The notes below the pieces were generated by a model that worked only from the letters and a program-made list of their open reading frames with translations, had not been told where the DNA came from and did not search any database. From R-RK-3 sp963834945 (GTDB lineage: Bacteria > Pseudomonadota > Alphaproteobacteria > Rhizobiales > Rhodomicrobiaceae), in the NCBI GenBank assembly GCA_963834945.1, contig CAWIDT010000001.1:558001-622000 (forward strand): a DNA stretch of 64,000 bases, read 5' to 3'. Position 1 is the stretch's first letter; the number at the start of each line of letters is the position of its first letter. Both the position numbers and the translations under genes were made by a program. Below are positions 32,987 through 40,800 of the stretch, one piece after another.

Positions 32987-33159
32987 GCGGCCGGCCAGCC
33001 CCTGATTAATCCGCCGACATCGTCATTTCCCGTCTGATCCGGCGGGGATGACGGTTTTGAATAAAGCTGTAGATACAGAACGCCAAACCCGCATCCCACC
33101 TTGCGCTAAGCCGCGAAGCTCCGAACAATCCGGCAAATTGCTCAAGGCGGGGGTGCTCA

Positions 33160-33600
33160 ATGTTGACATGGCTTATGGGAGCGTGGCTGCTCTATCATTT
33201 TATTGCCGGGGTTCATCTCTATCGCAGCGGTCCATCCACCGGAAACGCGCTGGAATCCTATTTCCACGAACCGATCTACACGCTTGATCTCGGTTCGATC
33301 ATCGGCGCGGCGGGGCCGAGCTTTATCGTCACCTATGGCGCGATCATCACCCTGGTGATCATCCTGGCGCTATTCCTCGAAATGAGCCGCATCGTGCGCT
33401 ACGGGCTGGCGCAGAATTTCACCGGCAGCCAATATGACCTCTATGGGTCGATCCTGCTCCTGGTGATTACAAGCATCGAGCTGTTTTTCGTGCCGCTGGC
33501 CTGGACGTCGATCTTCGTCATTCTATTCTTCGCCAGCATCATGGACGTGACGGTCCATGTCCGCTATCTGCACCATTTCGTGCGCACCCGGCGGGTCTAA
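33160..33600 (+). CDS. Small polytopic membrane protein of unknown function
   Basis: 146 residues. Hydrophobic segments lie at about 1-20, 48-75, 90-110 and 112-130, suggesting four helices with an aromatic-rich loop (NALESYFHEPIYTLDLGS) between the first two. Histidines near the C-terminus (VTVHVRYLHHFVRTRRV) might bind metal or haem, but there is no clear motif. The start is the ATG at 33160 after a purine-rich stretch. It is convergent with the L,D-transpeptidase gene, ten bases away. Confidence 0.65.
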   Translation: MLTWLMGAWLLYHFIAGVHLYRSGPSTGNALESYFHEPIYTLDLGSIIGAAGPSFIVTYGAIITLVIILALFLEMSRIVRYGLAQNFTGSQYDLYGSILLLVITSIELFFVPLAWTSIFVILFFASIMDVTVHVRYLHHFVRTRRV

Positions 33601-33609
33601 AGCGGCCCT

Positions 33610-34458
33610 TCAACTTTGCCGGGGCTGTTCGGCCGGCGGGCATTCGATGCGCATCGGCGGCGCGGCGCTTGACCCGGCTCGCCCCGGCCGAACCGTGTAT
33701 TTGCCTCGGCAAATATTGACCTCCGGCGGGATGTGGCTGGCCTCGAAAAGGTCGTAACCCGGCTTCAGCTCGCGCCAGAATCCGGCCCATTGGTTGCCCT
33801 CATAGGCGCGGAGCCGGGCGTCGGTCAGCCTGAAGGGGAAAATTTGGACATGGAAGCGCTGCTGCCCCGCATCGAGCGCGGCGGTTACCAGCGTCCACAT
33901 TTCGCCGATGACGGCGTTGGTCATGGCGTAGCAGCCGACCGAGGAGCAGCCGCCATGCACCATCAGATAGGCGCCGCTGCGCCCTTGCGCCCGGTCGAAC
34001 AGATTTGGGAAACCGAGATCGAACGCCCGGTGCCAGTGGCTGTTCGGGTTTAGCTGTCCGGGGGAGACCGTGTAGAAGCCTTCCGGCGCCTGACGGTCTC
34101 CGGTCTGTAGTTTCGGGCCGAGGCGGCCGGACCAATAGCAGATGGGATAGCTGGCAAACAGCGCAAAGCCGTCGCCCTGCTTCATCCAGAGTTCCAGCGT
34201 CATCTCGCTTTTGAAGACGCGGATGAACACCGGATCGCCGCGCTTGAGCCCTCGCGCCTGCAGCCGCTCGTCGAGCCGGGCGAGATCGGGCGTGCCGGGA
34301 AGCTGATAGCCGAGTTCGTAATGCAGAACCCGATTCACATGGCGCATCGACATGCGGGCCCTGTCGATAGCCCGATACCAACCGCCGCCCGCGACGGCAA
34401 ATACGGCCGCAGCCAATAGCGCCGTTGCAAGCGCGATGCGGATCAGCGAGCGGAGCAT
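33610..34458 (-). CDS. L,D-transpeptidase family protein (YkuD fold, YafK-like)
   Basis: Envelope enzyme with an N-terminal membrane segment (LIRIALATALLAAAVFAVAGGGW) and a YkuD catalytic domain. The active-site motif is VHGGCSSVGCYAMT, with His, then Gly-Cys as nucleophile. The flanking FIRVFKSEMTLELWM and APEGFYTVSPGQLNPNS segments are typical of the YafK-type subgroup, which in E. coli includes an enzyme (DpaA) that releases lipoprotein from peptidoglycan. It is 282 residues long. A paralogue with the same core lies at 39199. The C-terminus has a Pro/Ala stretch and two cysteines that may pair. Confidence 0.9.
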   Translation of the reverse strand: MLRSLIRIALATALLAAAVFAVAGGGWYRAIDRARMSMRHVNRVLHYELGYQLPGTPDLARLDERLQARGLKRGDPVFIRVFKSEMTLELWMKQGDGFALFASYPICYWSGRLGPKLQTGDRQAPEGFYTVSPGQLNPNSHWHRAFDLGFPNLFDRAQGRSGAYLMVHGGCSSVGCYAMTNAVIGEMWTLVTAALDAGQQRFHVQIFPFRLTDARLRAYEGNQWAGFWRELKPGYDLFEASHIPPEVNICRGKYTVRPGRAGSSAAPPMRIECPPAEQPRQS

Positions 34459-34535
34459 TCAGCGATCACCAGACGAGCTACGGCCCATGCTGTCGCATAG
34501 CCCATCCGCGTTCGAAAGAGAAGCCGCCTCGGCGC

Positions 34536-34620
34536 TCTAGAGCATTTTCCAGCGAAGTGGATGCCGGTTCGCGTCGCGAAAATGCGACAGAACAAAGAGA
34601 TAGAGCCCCGCTCCGATCTA
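34536..34620. repeat. Palindromic repeat, family A, copy 5
   Basis: TAGAGCATTTTCCAGCGAAGTGGATGCCGG...GCGAAAATGCGACAGAACAAAG is followed by a truncated TAGAGCCCCGCTCCGATC half-hairpin. It lies behind aroB (stop at 34646, minus strand) and in front of the transpeptidase gene. Confidence 0.8.
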
Positions 34621-34645
34621 AAGACTCAGCCGGGGCCGAACCCTC

Positions 34646-35800
34646 CTATCGGCTGATACAGCGGGCTTGCAGGAAGGCGAGCAGGCGCGCCGGTTCCACT
34701 GCGTCCGTCACGAAGGCGTCGCCGATCCCGCGCACCAGCACGAAGGAGAGCCTCCCGGCGGTCGCCTTCTTATCCTGCATCATCAGCGCGACGAGCTCTT
34801 CCGCACGCGGCAGCGTGCCGCCCGCTTGTGCCGCCATATCGGCGATCCGCACCGGCAGTCCGGCGGCTCGCAGATGCGCCGCGACGCGCGTCGCTGTGTC
34901 GGGGGCGCAATATCCCAGCTCCTGGGACATCTCGAAGGCCAGCACCACGCCGATCGCCACCGCCTCGCCATGCAGCAGCCTGGCGGAGTAGCCCGCCCAG
35001 GCCTCCAGCGCATGGCCGAATGTGTGGCCGAGATTGAGCAGTGCCCGGCGGCCGCTCTCCCGCTCATCTTCGGCGACGATGACGGCCTTGCCCCGGCAGC
35101 TCACCTCGATGGCGTGCAGGCGAACCGCGACGTCGCCCTCGAAAATGCCGGCCCAGTTGGCCTCCAGCCAATCGAAGAAGGCGGCATCGCCAAGCAATCC
35201 GTATTTCGCCATTTCGGCATAGCCCGAGCGGAACTGGCGCGCGTCCAGCGTATCCAGCACATCGGTGTCGATCAGCACCAGACTGGGCTGGTGGAAGGCG
35301 CCGATCAGGTTTTTCCCATGCCGAGTGTTGATGCCTGTCTTGCCGCCGATGGAGGAATCCACCTGGGCGAGCAGCGTCGTGGGGATCTGTATAAGGCGCA
35401 CGCCGCGTTTCAGGATGCTGGCGGCAAATCCGGCGAGATCGCCGATCACTCCGCCGCCCAGCGCGATGACGATGTCGCCCCGCTCCAGCTTGCGGTCGAG
35501 CAGCGCATCGCATAATTGCACCAATTGCGTAAAACTTTTGGAGGCTTCCCCGGCAGGGATCGCGATTGCGTCGAGCGCCATGCCGGCCGACGCAAATCCG
35601 GATGCCAGCCTCGGCAGATGCAGCGTCGCGACCGTTTCATCGGTGACGACGGCACAGCGGGCCGACGGCGCCAGCCGCTTCACCGCCTCGCCGGTCGTGC
35701 CGATCAGCCCTGGGCCAATGGCGATATCATAGCTGCGGCTGCCGAGCGCGACCGGAACGATTCGCGCCGCGCTGTCCGCCCGCTGGTTGGAATTCAGCAT
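34646..35800 (-). CDS. aroB: 3-dehydroquinate synthase
   Basis: Cytosolic NAD- and zinc-dependent enzyme, the second step of the shikimate pathway. The NAD-binding region IALGGGVIGDLAGFAASILKRG is visible, as are the substrate loop PTTLLAQVDSSIGGKTGIN, the HGKNLIGAFHQP segment and the metal histidines in LNLGHTFGHALEAW and LLHGEAVAIG. At 384 residues it is of normal length. It lies 30 bases after aroK, with which it forms the usual aroK-aroB unit of this group, divergent from the xerD region. Confidence 0.95.
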   Translation of the reverse strand: MLNSNQRADSAARIVPVALGSRSYDIAIGPGLIGTTGEAVKRLAPSARCAVVTDETVATLHLPRLASGFASAGMALDAIAIPAGEASKSFTQLVQLCDALLDRKLERGDIVIALGGGVIGDLAGFAASILKRGVRLIQIPTTLLAQVDSSIGGKTGINTRHGKNLIGAFHQPSLVLIDTDVLDTLDARQFRSGYAEMAKYGLLGDAAFFDWLEANWAGIFEGDVAVRLHAIEVSCRGKAVIVAEDERESGRRALLNLGHTFGHALEAWAGYSARLLHGEAVAIGVVLAFEMSQELGYCAPDTATRVAAHLRAAGLPVRIADMAAQAGGTLPRAEELVALMMQDKKATAGRLSFVLVRGIGDAFVTDAVEPARLLAFLQARCISR

Positions 35801-35830
35801 TTCAGATCGGCTCCAATGGCTTCGATGCCC

Positions 35831-36451
35831 TCAGGATCGCGGCAGGAGTTTCGGGCAGGCCTCGACCGCGGCGATAATCTCCTCGACAATGATTTCATGC
35901 GCAACATCTCTGCTGCGCACGGTCACGTCGGCTTGCATATAGACCGGATGGCGCTCTTCAATCAGCTTTTGCATCACCGCGCGCGGGTCGGCGGCGCGCA
36001 GCAGCGGGCGGGTGTCGCGGCGGGAGACGCGGTGCATCAGCAGGTCGAGATCGGCCTTCAGCCATACTGAAATCGCCGAAACCGCGATTCGCTCGCGCGT
36101 TTCGGCATTCATGAAAGCGCCGCCTCCCGCGGCCAAAACCTTTCGGCCCTCATCAAGCAGCCTGGCGATCACCCGCCTTTCCCCATCGCGGAAATAGGTT
36201 TCGCCATTCTCGGCGAATATGTCGTTGATGGTTTTGCCGGCGGCAAGTTCGATCTCATGATCGGCATCGGCAAACGGCAGATCCAGCGTCGCGGCAAGCC
36301 GCCGCCCGATGGCCGACTTGCCGGCGCCCATCAGCCCGATCAGCACAAGCGACCTATGCCCGAGACAGTCCCGGAGCCGTTGGACCTGACGTGTCACCCT
36401 GCAGGCCCCCATTGCCCAAGCGCATTCTTGCCAGCCGGATCTATATTCCAT
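35831..36451 (-). CDS. aroK: Shikimate kinase
   Basis: Cytosolic kinase forming shikimate 3-phosphate from shikimate and ATP. The Walker A motif is LIGLMGAGKSAIGRRLA, followed by the shikimate-binding FADADHEIE and the ETYFRDGERRVI and LAAGGGAFM segments, plus the lid arginine in SRRDTRPLL. The core matches the family; the N-terminus is about 30 residues longer than minimal enzymes. The first codon is uncertain: ATG at 36451 with a weak ribosome site, or ATG at 36412. It is the first gene of the aroK-aroB unit. Confidence 0.94.
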   Translation of the reverse strand: MEYRSGWQECAWAMGACRVTRQVQRLRDCLGHRSLVLIGLMGAGKSAIGRRLAATLDLPFADADHEIELAAGKTINDIFAENGETYFRDGERRVIARLLDEGRKVLAAGGGAFMNAETRERIAVSAISVWLKADLDLLMHRVSRRDTRPLLRAADPRAVMQKLIEERHPVYMQADVTVRSRDVAHEIIVEEIIAAVEACPKLLPRS

Positions 36452-36590
36452 AACTATTCACCGGGGATCGGCGAAATTGTCAACATTTGGTTAGAATTTC
36501 GCGTCCTCTATTGACAAATGCGCCTGGCTTTGCTCAGGCCATAATACCGCCCATATCCAGCAGGATAATTACTCAAGGTGCAATAAGACG

Positions 36591-36731
36591 ATGCCAAGTC
36601 TGATACGCTTTCTTACGCTGTGTGGCGTTGTGGTTGGAATATTCTATGGAAGTATGTATGTACTTGCCAAGTATTTCCAACCTGAGCCAAAGGAAATCTC
36701 GAAGGCTGTCCGCAATCTGCAAGTGCGATAG
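36591..36731 (+). CDS. Tiny conserved membrane protein upstream of xerD
   Basis: 46 residues: MPSLIRFLTLCGVVVGIFYG begins a single membrane helix, followed by a short tail (SMYVLAKYFQPEPKEISKAV, then RNLQVR). From memory, proteins of about this size and layout lie between aroK and xerD in many Hyphomicrobiales genomes, often with no function assigned. It was found by direct translation. The composition of the surrounding 250 bases is more AT-rich than the genome average. Confidence 0.7.
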   Translation: MPSLIRFLTLCGVVVGIFYGSMYVLAKYFQPEPKEISKAVRNLQVR

Positions 36732-36930
36732 CTTTAATTCAATCGTATCGTCTTGGCTTTCTTGCTTGTTTCATCTCAGTTAGTTTTGGTGGAGGGCGGG
36801 GGCCCTCCCTCCAGTGCAACAACGATCAGGAAGCGCGCGGTCGGTAAGTAACTTATTAGTTAAATTGCGTGAGCGGCGCTTTTCTCGCGGATGTTGCACA
36901 AGCACGAACTTTGAATTGAGAGTTGAGGAT

Positions 36931-37929
36931 ATGGAGCATATTCGGGGGGATGAGCGGGGGCAGTTGAAGCCCGTCATCATCGGCAAGTTTCTGGAAATGT
37001 TGAGCGCTGAGCGCGGAGCGTCCGCCAACACGCTTGACGCCTATTCGCGGGATCTGGCGAATTTCGCCAGCTTCGTCCACAAGCGCGACCGTGCGCTCGA
37101 ACTCGCGGCCACCGAGGATATCACCAATTTCATCGCCCTGATGGTCGAGGAAGGGCTCGCCGCCTCATCGCGTGCCCGGCGCCTGTCGGCTTTGAAGCAA
37201 TTCTACCGCTTCCTGGTCGCCGACGGCATCCGCAGCGATGATCCGGCTGCCATCGTCGGCGGACCGAAACGGGAAGCGGCGCTGCCCAAAACACTTACGG
37301 TGGACGAGGTGGACTTGCTGCTCGCCGCCGCGCGCCGCAAAGTGGAGGAGTCCCGCAACGGGCAGCGGGCAAAGGCCCTGCGGCTCTATTGCCTGCTGGA
37401 GATCCTCTACGCCACAGGCATGCGCGTTTCGGAGCTGGTGGCTCTGCCGCGTTCGGCGCTGGTGGGGGATGAACGCACCCTGACGATCAAGGGCAAGGGA
37501 GGACGCCAGCGCATGGTGCCGCTCAACCCCGCTGCTCAGGACGCGCTGGTGCTCTATTTGCGCGAGCGTGACGCGGCGGTCTCGGGTGAAAGCGGCTATG
37601 GCGCCGGTCTGAACGGTGGGGCATCGCCATGGCTGTTCCCGTCATGGGGCCAGCAAGGCCATCTGACGCGCCAGAGGCTGGCTCAGGAACTCAAGCTGCT
37701 GGCCGGTCAGGCCGGCATCGAGCCCGCCCGCGTCTCGCCGCATGTGCTTCGGCACGCCTTTGCCAGCCATATGCTTGAGCGCGGCGCGGATCTGCGCGCG
37801 GTGCAGAAGCTGCTCGGGCACGCCGATATTTCGACGACGCAGGTCTATACCCATGTCCGCGAAGGCCATCTGCGCAAAATCGTCCATGAGCATCATCCGC
37901 TCAGCGAACGCCAGCGAACCGATGCCTGA
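36931..37929 (+). CDS. xerD: Site-specific tyrosine recombinase
   Basis: Cytosolic recombinase resolving chromosome dimers at dif together with XerC. The N-terminal SAM-like domain includes IGKFLEMLSAERGASANTLDAYSRDL. Catalytic residues are visible: Arg in ATGMRVSELV (about 166), HVLRHAFASHML (His about 271, Arg about 274) and the nucleophile Tyr in DISTTQVYTHV (about 306). The ATG at 36931, with GAGG just upstream, gives 332 residues, normal for XerD; the extension to 36814 is unlikely to be translated. The XerD assignment over XerC rests on its neighbours (aroK-aroB opposite, accA downstream), usual in this order. No dif site was seen. Confidence 0.9.
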   Translation: MEHIRGDERGQLKPVIIGKFLEMLSAERGASANTLDAYSRDLANFASFVHKRDRALELAATEDITNFIALMVEEGLAASSRARRLSALKQFYRFLVADGIRSDDPAAIVGGPKREAALPKTLTVDEVDLLLAAARRKVEESRNGQRAKALRLYCLLEILYATGMRVSELVALPRSALVGDERTLTIKGKGGRQRMVPLNPAAQDALVLYLRERDAAVSGESGYGAGLNGGASPWLFPSWGQQGHLTRQRLAQELKLLAGQAGIEPARVSPHVLRHAFASHMLERGADLRAVQKLLGHADISTTQVYTHVREGHLRKIVHEHHPLSERQRTDA

Positions 37930-37937
37930 TCCTGTCG

Positions 37938-37963
37938 GAGGTCCGGGCGCCAGGCCCGGCCTC
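37938..37963 (+). terminator. Stem-loop after xerD (possible terminator)
   Basis: GAGG-T-CCGGGC pairs with GCCCGG-CCTC around a five-base loop, with one bulged T. No T-run follows, so termination efficiency is doubtful. Confidence 0.4.
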
Positions 37964-37970
37964 TGACGGC

Positions 37971-37999
37971 TTGACACAATCCCCATTCAATCGCACTTA
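37971..37999 (+). promoter_or_regulatory. Putative accA promoter
   Basis: A perfect -35 hexamer TTGACA at 37971 is followed after 17 bases by CACTTA, a weak -10. It lies about 50 bases upstream of accA. Confidence 0.4.
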
Positions 38000-38048
38000 G
38001 CGGTGTCGCGACGCTCGCGCGCCGCCAATTGCTATTGAGCGATGCTTG

Positions 38049-39008
38049 ATGATGATACGCACCTATCTCGATTTCGAAAAGCCCGTCGCAGAGCTCGAAA
38101 GCAAGATCGAGGATTTGAAGTCGCTGAGGAGCGAGGACAAATCGGTTTCCATCGACGAAGAGGTCAAGCTGCTTGAGCAGAAGGCGAAAACCGCGCTTGA
38201 GGAAACCTACGCCAAGCTCACTCCCTGGCAGAAAACCCAGGTCGCGCGCCATCCCGACCGGCCGCATTGCATGGACTACATCAAGGCGCTGATCGAGGAT
38301 TTCGTGCCCCTGGCGGGGGACCGCTATTTCGCTGAGGATATGGCTGTTATCGGCGGCGTCGGGCGGTTTCGCGGCCGGTCGGTGGTGATCATCGGCCATG
38401 AAAAGGGCAGCGATACCGAAACGCGGCTCAAACATAATTTCGGCATGGCGCGGCCAGAAGGCTACCGCAAATCGGTGCGGCTGATGAAGATGGCCGAAAA
38501 ATTCGGCATGCCGATCATCACCTTCGTCGACACGGCCGGCGCCTATCCGGGGATCGGCGCGGAAGAGCGCGGCCAGGCCGAGGCGATCGCCCGCTCCATC
38601 GATTGCTGCCTGGCGGTGACGGTGCCGATTATCGCCATCGTCATCGGCGAAGGCGGATCGGGCGGCGCGGTGGCGATCGCGACGGCGAACAAGGTGCTGA
38701 TGCTGGAGCATTCGATATACACGGTCGCCTCGCCGGAGGCCGCCGCCTCGATCCTGTGGCACGATTCCGCCCGCGCCCAGGACGCCGCGACCAATATGAA
38801 GATCACCGCCCAGGATTTGTCCCAAATGGGCATTATAGACATCGTTATCAGTGAGCCAGTGGGCGGCGCTCACCGCGATAAGACAGCCATTATGAGGCTG
38901 GCCGGGAACATGCTGGAGAAGTCCTTGCGCGAATTCGACGGCATGTCTGGTGAAGAAATTCGCCGCGCCCGGCACGATAAGTTTCTCGCCATGGGGCGTC
39001 TGCAATAG
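38049..39008 (+). CDS. accA: Acetyl-CoA carboxylase carboxyltransferase subunit alpha
   Basis: Cytosolic subunit which, with AccD, transfers the carboxyl group from biotin to acetyl-CoA, the first step of fatty-acid synthesis. Signatures present: TYLDFEKPVAELESKIEDL at the N-terminus, TPWQKTQVARHPDRPHCMDY, FGMARPEGYRKSVRLMKMAE, FVDTAGAYPGIGAEERGQAE and VIGEGGSGGAVAIATANKVL. It is 319 residues long, the family norm. Three consecutive possible starts lie at 38046 (TTG), 38049 and 38052 (ATG); the exact one is open. The accD partner is not in the window. Confidence 0.95.
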   Translation: MMIRTYLDFEKPVAELESKIEDLKSLRSEDKSVSIDEEVKLLEQKAKTALEETYAKLTPWQKTQVARHPDRPHCMDYIKALIEDFVPLAGDRYFAEDMAVIGGVGRFRGRSVVIIGHEKGSDTETRLKHNFGMARPEGYRKSVRLMKMAEKFGMPIITFVDTAGAYPGIGAEERGQAEAIARSIDCCLAVTVPIIAIVIGEGGSGGAVAIATANKVLMLEHSIYTVASPEAAASILWHDSARAQDAATNMKITAQDLSQMGIIDIVISEPVGGAHRDKTAIMRLAGNMLEKSLREFDGMSGEEIRRARHDKFLAMGRLQ

Positions 39009-39198
39009 CCCGGTATGGGGTCAGGTTGGAATATTGCCGCAGCGAAAAATCAGGATACAGCCTAAAAGGCGCCGCTTTTCCCCATGAACTATTGAAACCG
39101 GTTGCGAATCAATCGGTCACGGAATGTTATGGACCCGTGGTTAACGTAATTTCAACGGGATGGGTCGATCTTCTCGGCGCGTGCAAAGGGCACAAAAT

Positions 39199-40455
39199 AT
39201 GTCGATGAGCATCGTTCTTCGTTTTGCGTTCGTGGCTGGCGCTACCCTGTTGCTCGCGGGCTGTCCGGGCATCGGCGGTAGCGATGTCCTGCCCGCATTG
39301 AAGCAGCTGAGCGCCGAGACCCAGGTCCTGCTTGCCAAGAGCGGCATGAAACAGGATTCGCCGATCTTCATTCGCATCTTCAAGGAAGAATCTCAGCTGG
39401 AGATCTGGAAGGCGAAGGACGACGGGAAATATTATCACTTCAAAACCTACCCGATCTGCAGCTGGTCCGGCGAACTGGGCCCGAAAGTGAAAGTCGGCGA
39501 CAAGCAGGCGCCGGAAGGCTTCTACACGGTGACGCCGGGGCAGATGAACCCGAACAGCCAATTCCACCTTGCCTTCAACATCGGCTTTCCCAACAGCTAT
39601 GATAAGGTGAACGGCCGGACCGGAAGCGCGGTGATGGTGCATGGCGATTGCCGATCCGCCGGGTGCTTTGCCATGACCGACGCACTGATCGAGGAAATCT
39701 ATGCGCTGGCGCGCGAATCGTTCCGGGGCGGTCAGACAAAGTTTCACGTCCATGCCTTTCCGTTCCGCATGACGGAAGAGAACATGAAGCGCCATCGTGA
39801 CAGCCAATGGTATGGCTTCTGGAAGACCCTGAAACAGGGCTATGATGATTTCGAGCTTTCGCGCACGCCGCCCAGTGTCGCGGTGTGCTCGCGGCAATAT
39901 CTGGTCAATGCCGATTTCCTCGGCCATGACGCAGCCCCCGATCCCGGCGCGAATTGCCCGGCCTACCGCAGGTCGCCCGTCACGCCGTTCAATCCGTTCG
40001 GCGGGCAGGTGATGGCCAAGGCCACGCCAACCGAATCGACGCCTGCCGCACCCGGGACCAGCCGCGTGGCCGCCTATTCTGCGGCCGCCGCCGTATCCTC
40101 GATCCCGCAACCGGCACCCGCGGCCAAACCGAGCCACCCGACCGCCTTATCGTCCGAGCCTGCCGCTTCAGGGCCGCAACGTGCCGTCGCCGCGCGTGCA
40201 ACTCCAGCCCAGGCGCCTGCACCGGCGGCCCCACAGAAGCATGAGGCGGACGAGCGCGCCGTCTCGCTCGCCGGAGCGGTCGCGGTGCAGCCGGCGCAGC
40301 CGTCCGTACAAACGGTGGCCGCGACCCTTGCGGCTCCGACCGTCACCGAGCCTCCCTCCGTCGAGGCGGAGAAGACAGAGGTCACGCGCGGCCTTCACAA
40401 TGTGGTGGAGTCGGGCAAAGGCGACATGATCACGCCGAGCGGGCAAGGCCAGTAG
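39199..40455 (+). CDS. L,D-transpeptidase family lipoprotein with long Ala/Pro-rich tail
   Basis: Envelope YkuD-domain enzyme. A lipoprotein signal ends LLLAGC (lipobox). The catalytic motif is VHGDCRSAGCFAMT, with His and the Gly-Cys nucleophile. Flanking segments (FIRIFKEESQLEIW, APEGFYTVTPGQMNPNS, TPPSVAVCSRQYL) closely match the paralogue at 33610. Beyond residue 250 the protein continues for 160 residues of low complexity, rich in Ala, Pro, Thr and Val, probably an unfolded spacer spanning the periplasm. The start is the ATG at 39199 with AAAGGG eight bases ahead. The role is likely in peptidoglycan cross-links or lipoprotein attachment/release. Confidence 0.88.
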   Translation: MSMSIVLRFAFVAGATLLLAGCPGIGGSDVLPALKQLSAETQVLLAKSGMKQDSPIFIRIFKEESQLEIWKAKDDGKYYHFKTYPICSWSGELGPKVKVGDKQAPEGFYTVTPGQMNPNSQFHLAFNIGFPNSYDKVNGRTGSAVMVHGDCRSAGCFAMTDALIEEIYALARESFRGGQTKFHVHAFPFRMTEENMKRHRDSQWYGFWKTLKQGYDDFELSRTPPSVAVCSRQYLVNADFLGHDAAPDPGANCPAYRRSPVTPFNPFGGQVMAKATPTESTPAAPGTSRVAAYSAAAAVSSIPQPAPAAKPSHPTALSSEPAASGPQRAVAARATPAQAPAPAAPQKHEADERAVSLAGAVAVQPAQPSVQTVAATLAAPTVTEPPSVEAEKTEVTRGLHNVVESGKGDMITPSGQGQ

Positions 40456-40589
40456 CGCCTAAACCACTCGTGGCATTGCGCTCCCGACGACGCGAAGCGG
40501 AGATCCGGCCCAATCCTCCTCGATTGACTCGCGGCCACCGCATTTGGCCCCGGTTCGGGGCCTAGACGCGCTAACATGGTGTGCCTGGC

Positions 40590-40715
40590 TTTCACCTCTC
40601 CCATGGGGAGAGGTCGGCGCTGGAAGCGCCGGGTGAGGGGAGTCAACGCTTCTGTCGAGGCTCAGCACCCTCCCCCCGGCCCACTCCCCACCACGGGAGA
40701 GGGGGCGATCCGGGG
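40590..40715. repeat. GC-rich intergenic repeat, family B
   Basis: It has a CACCTCTCCCATGGGGAGAGGT hairpin, then GGCGCTGGAAGCGCCGGGTGAGGGG, then CACTCCCCACCACGGGAGAGGGGG. It occupies most of the 345-base gap between the transpeptidase and the zinc-ribbon gene; I see nothing else in that gap. Confidence 0.75.
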
Positions 40716-40800
40716 CCGCCCTCGGAGCCCATATCGCAGCACTGTTAGCGTATAGGCTCAGTGGCCGGGGCGACAAACGTTTGCACCTAGACCGACGTCG

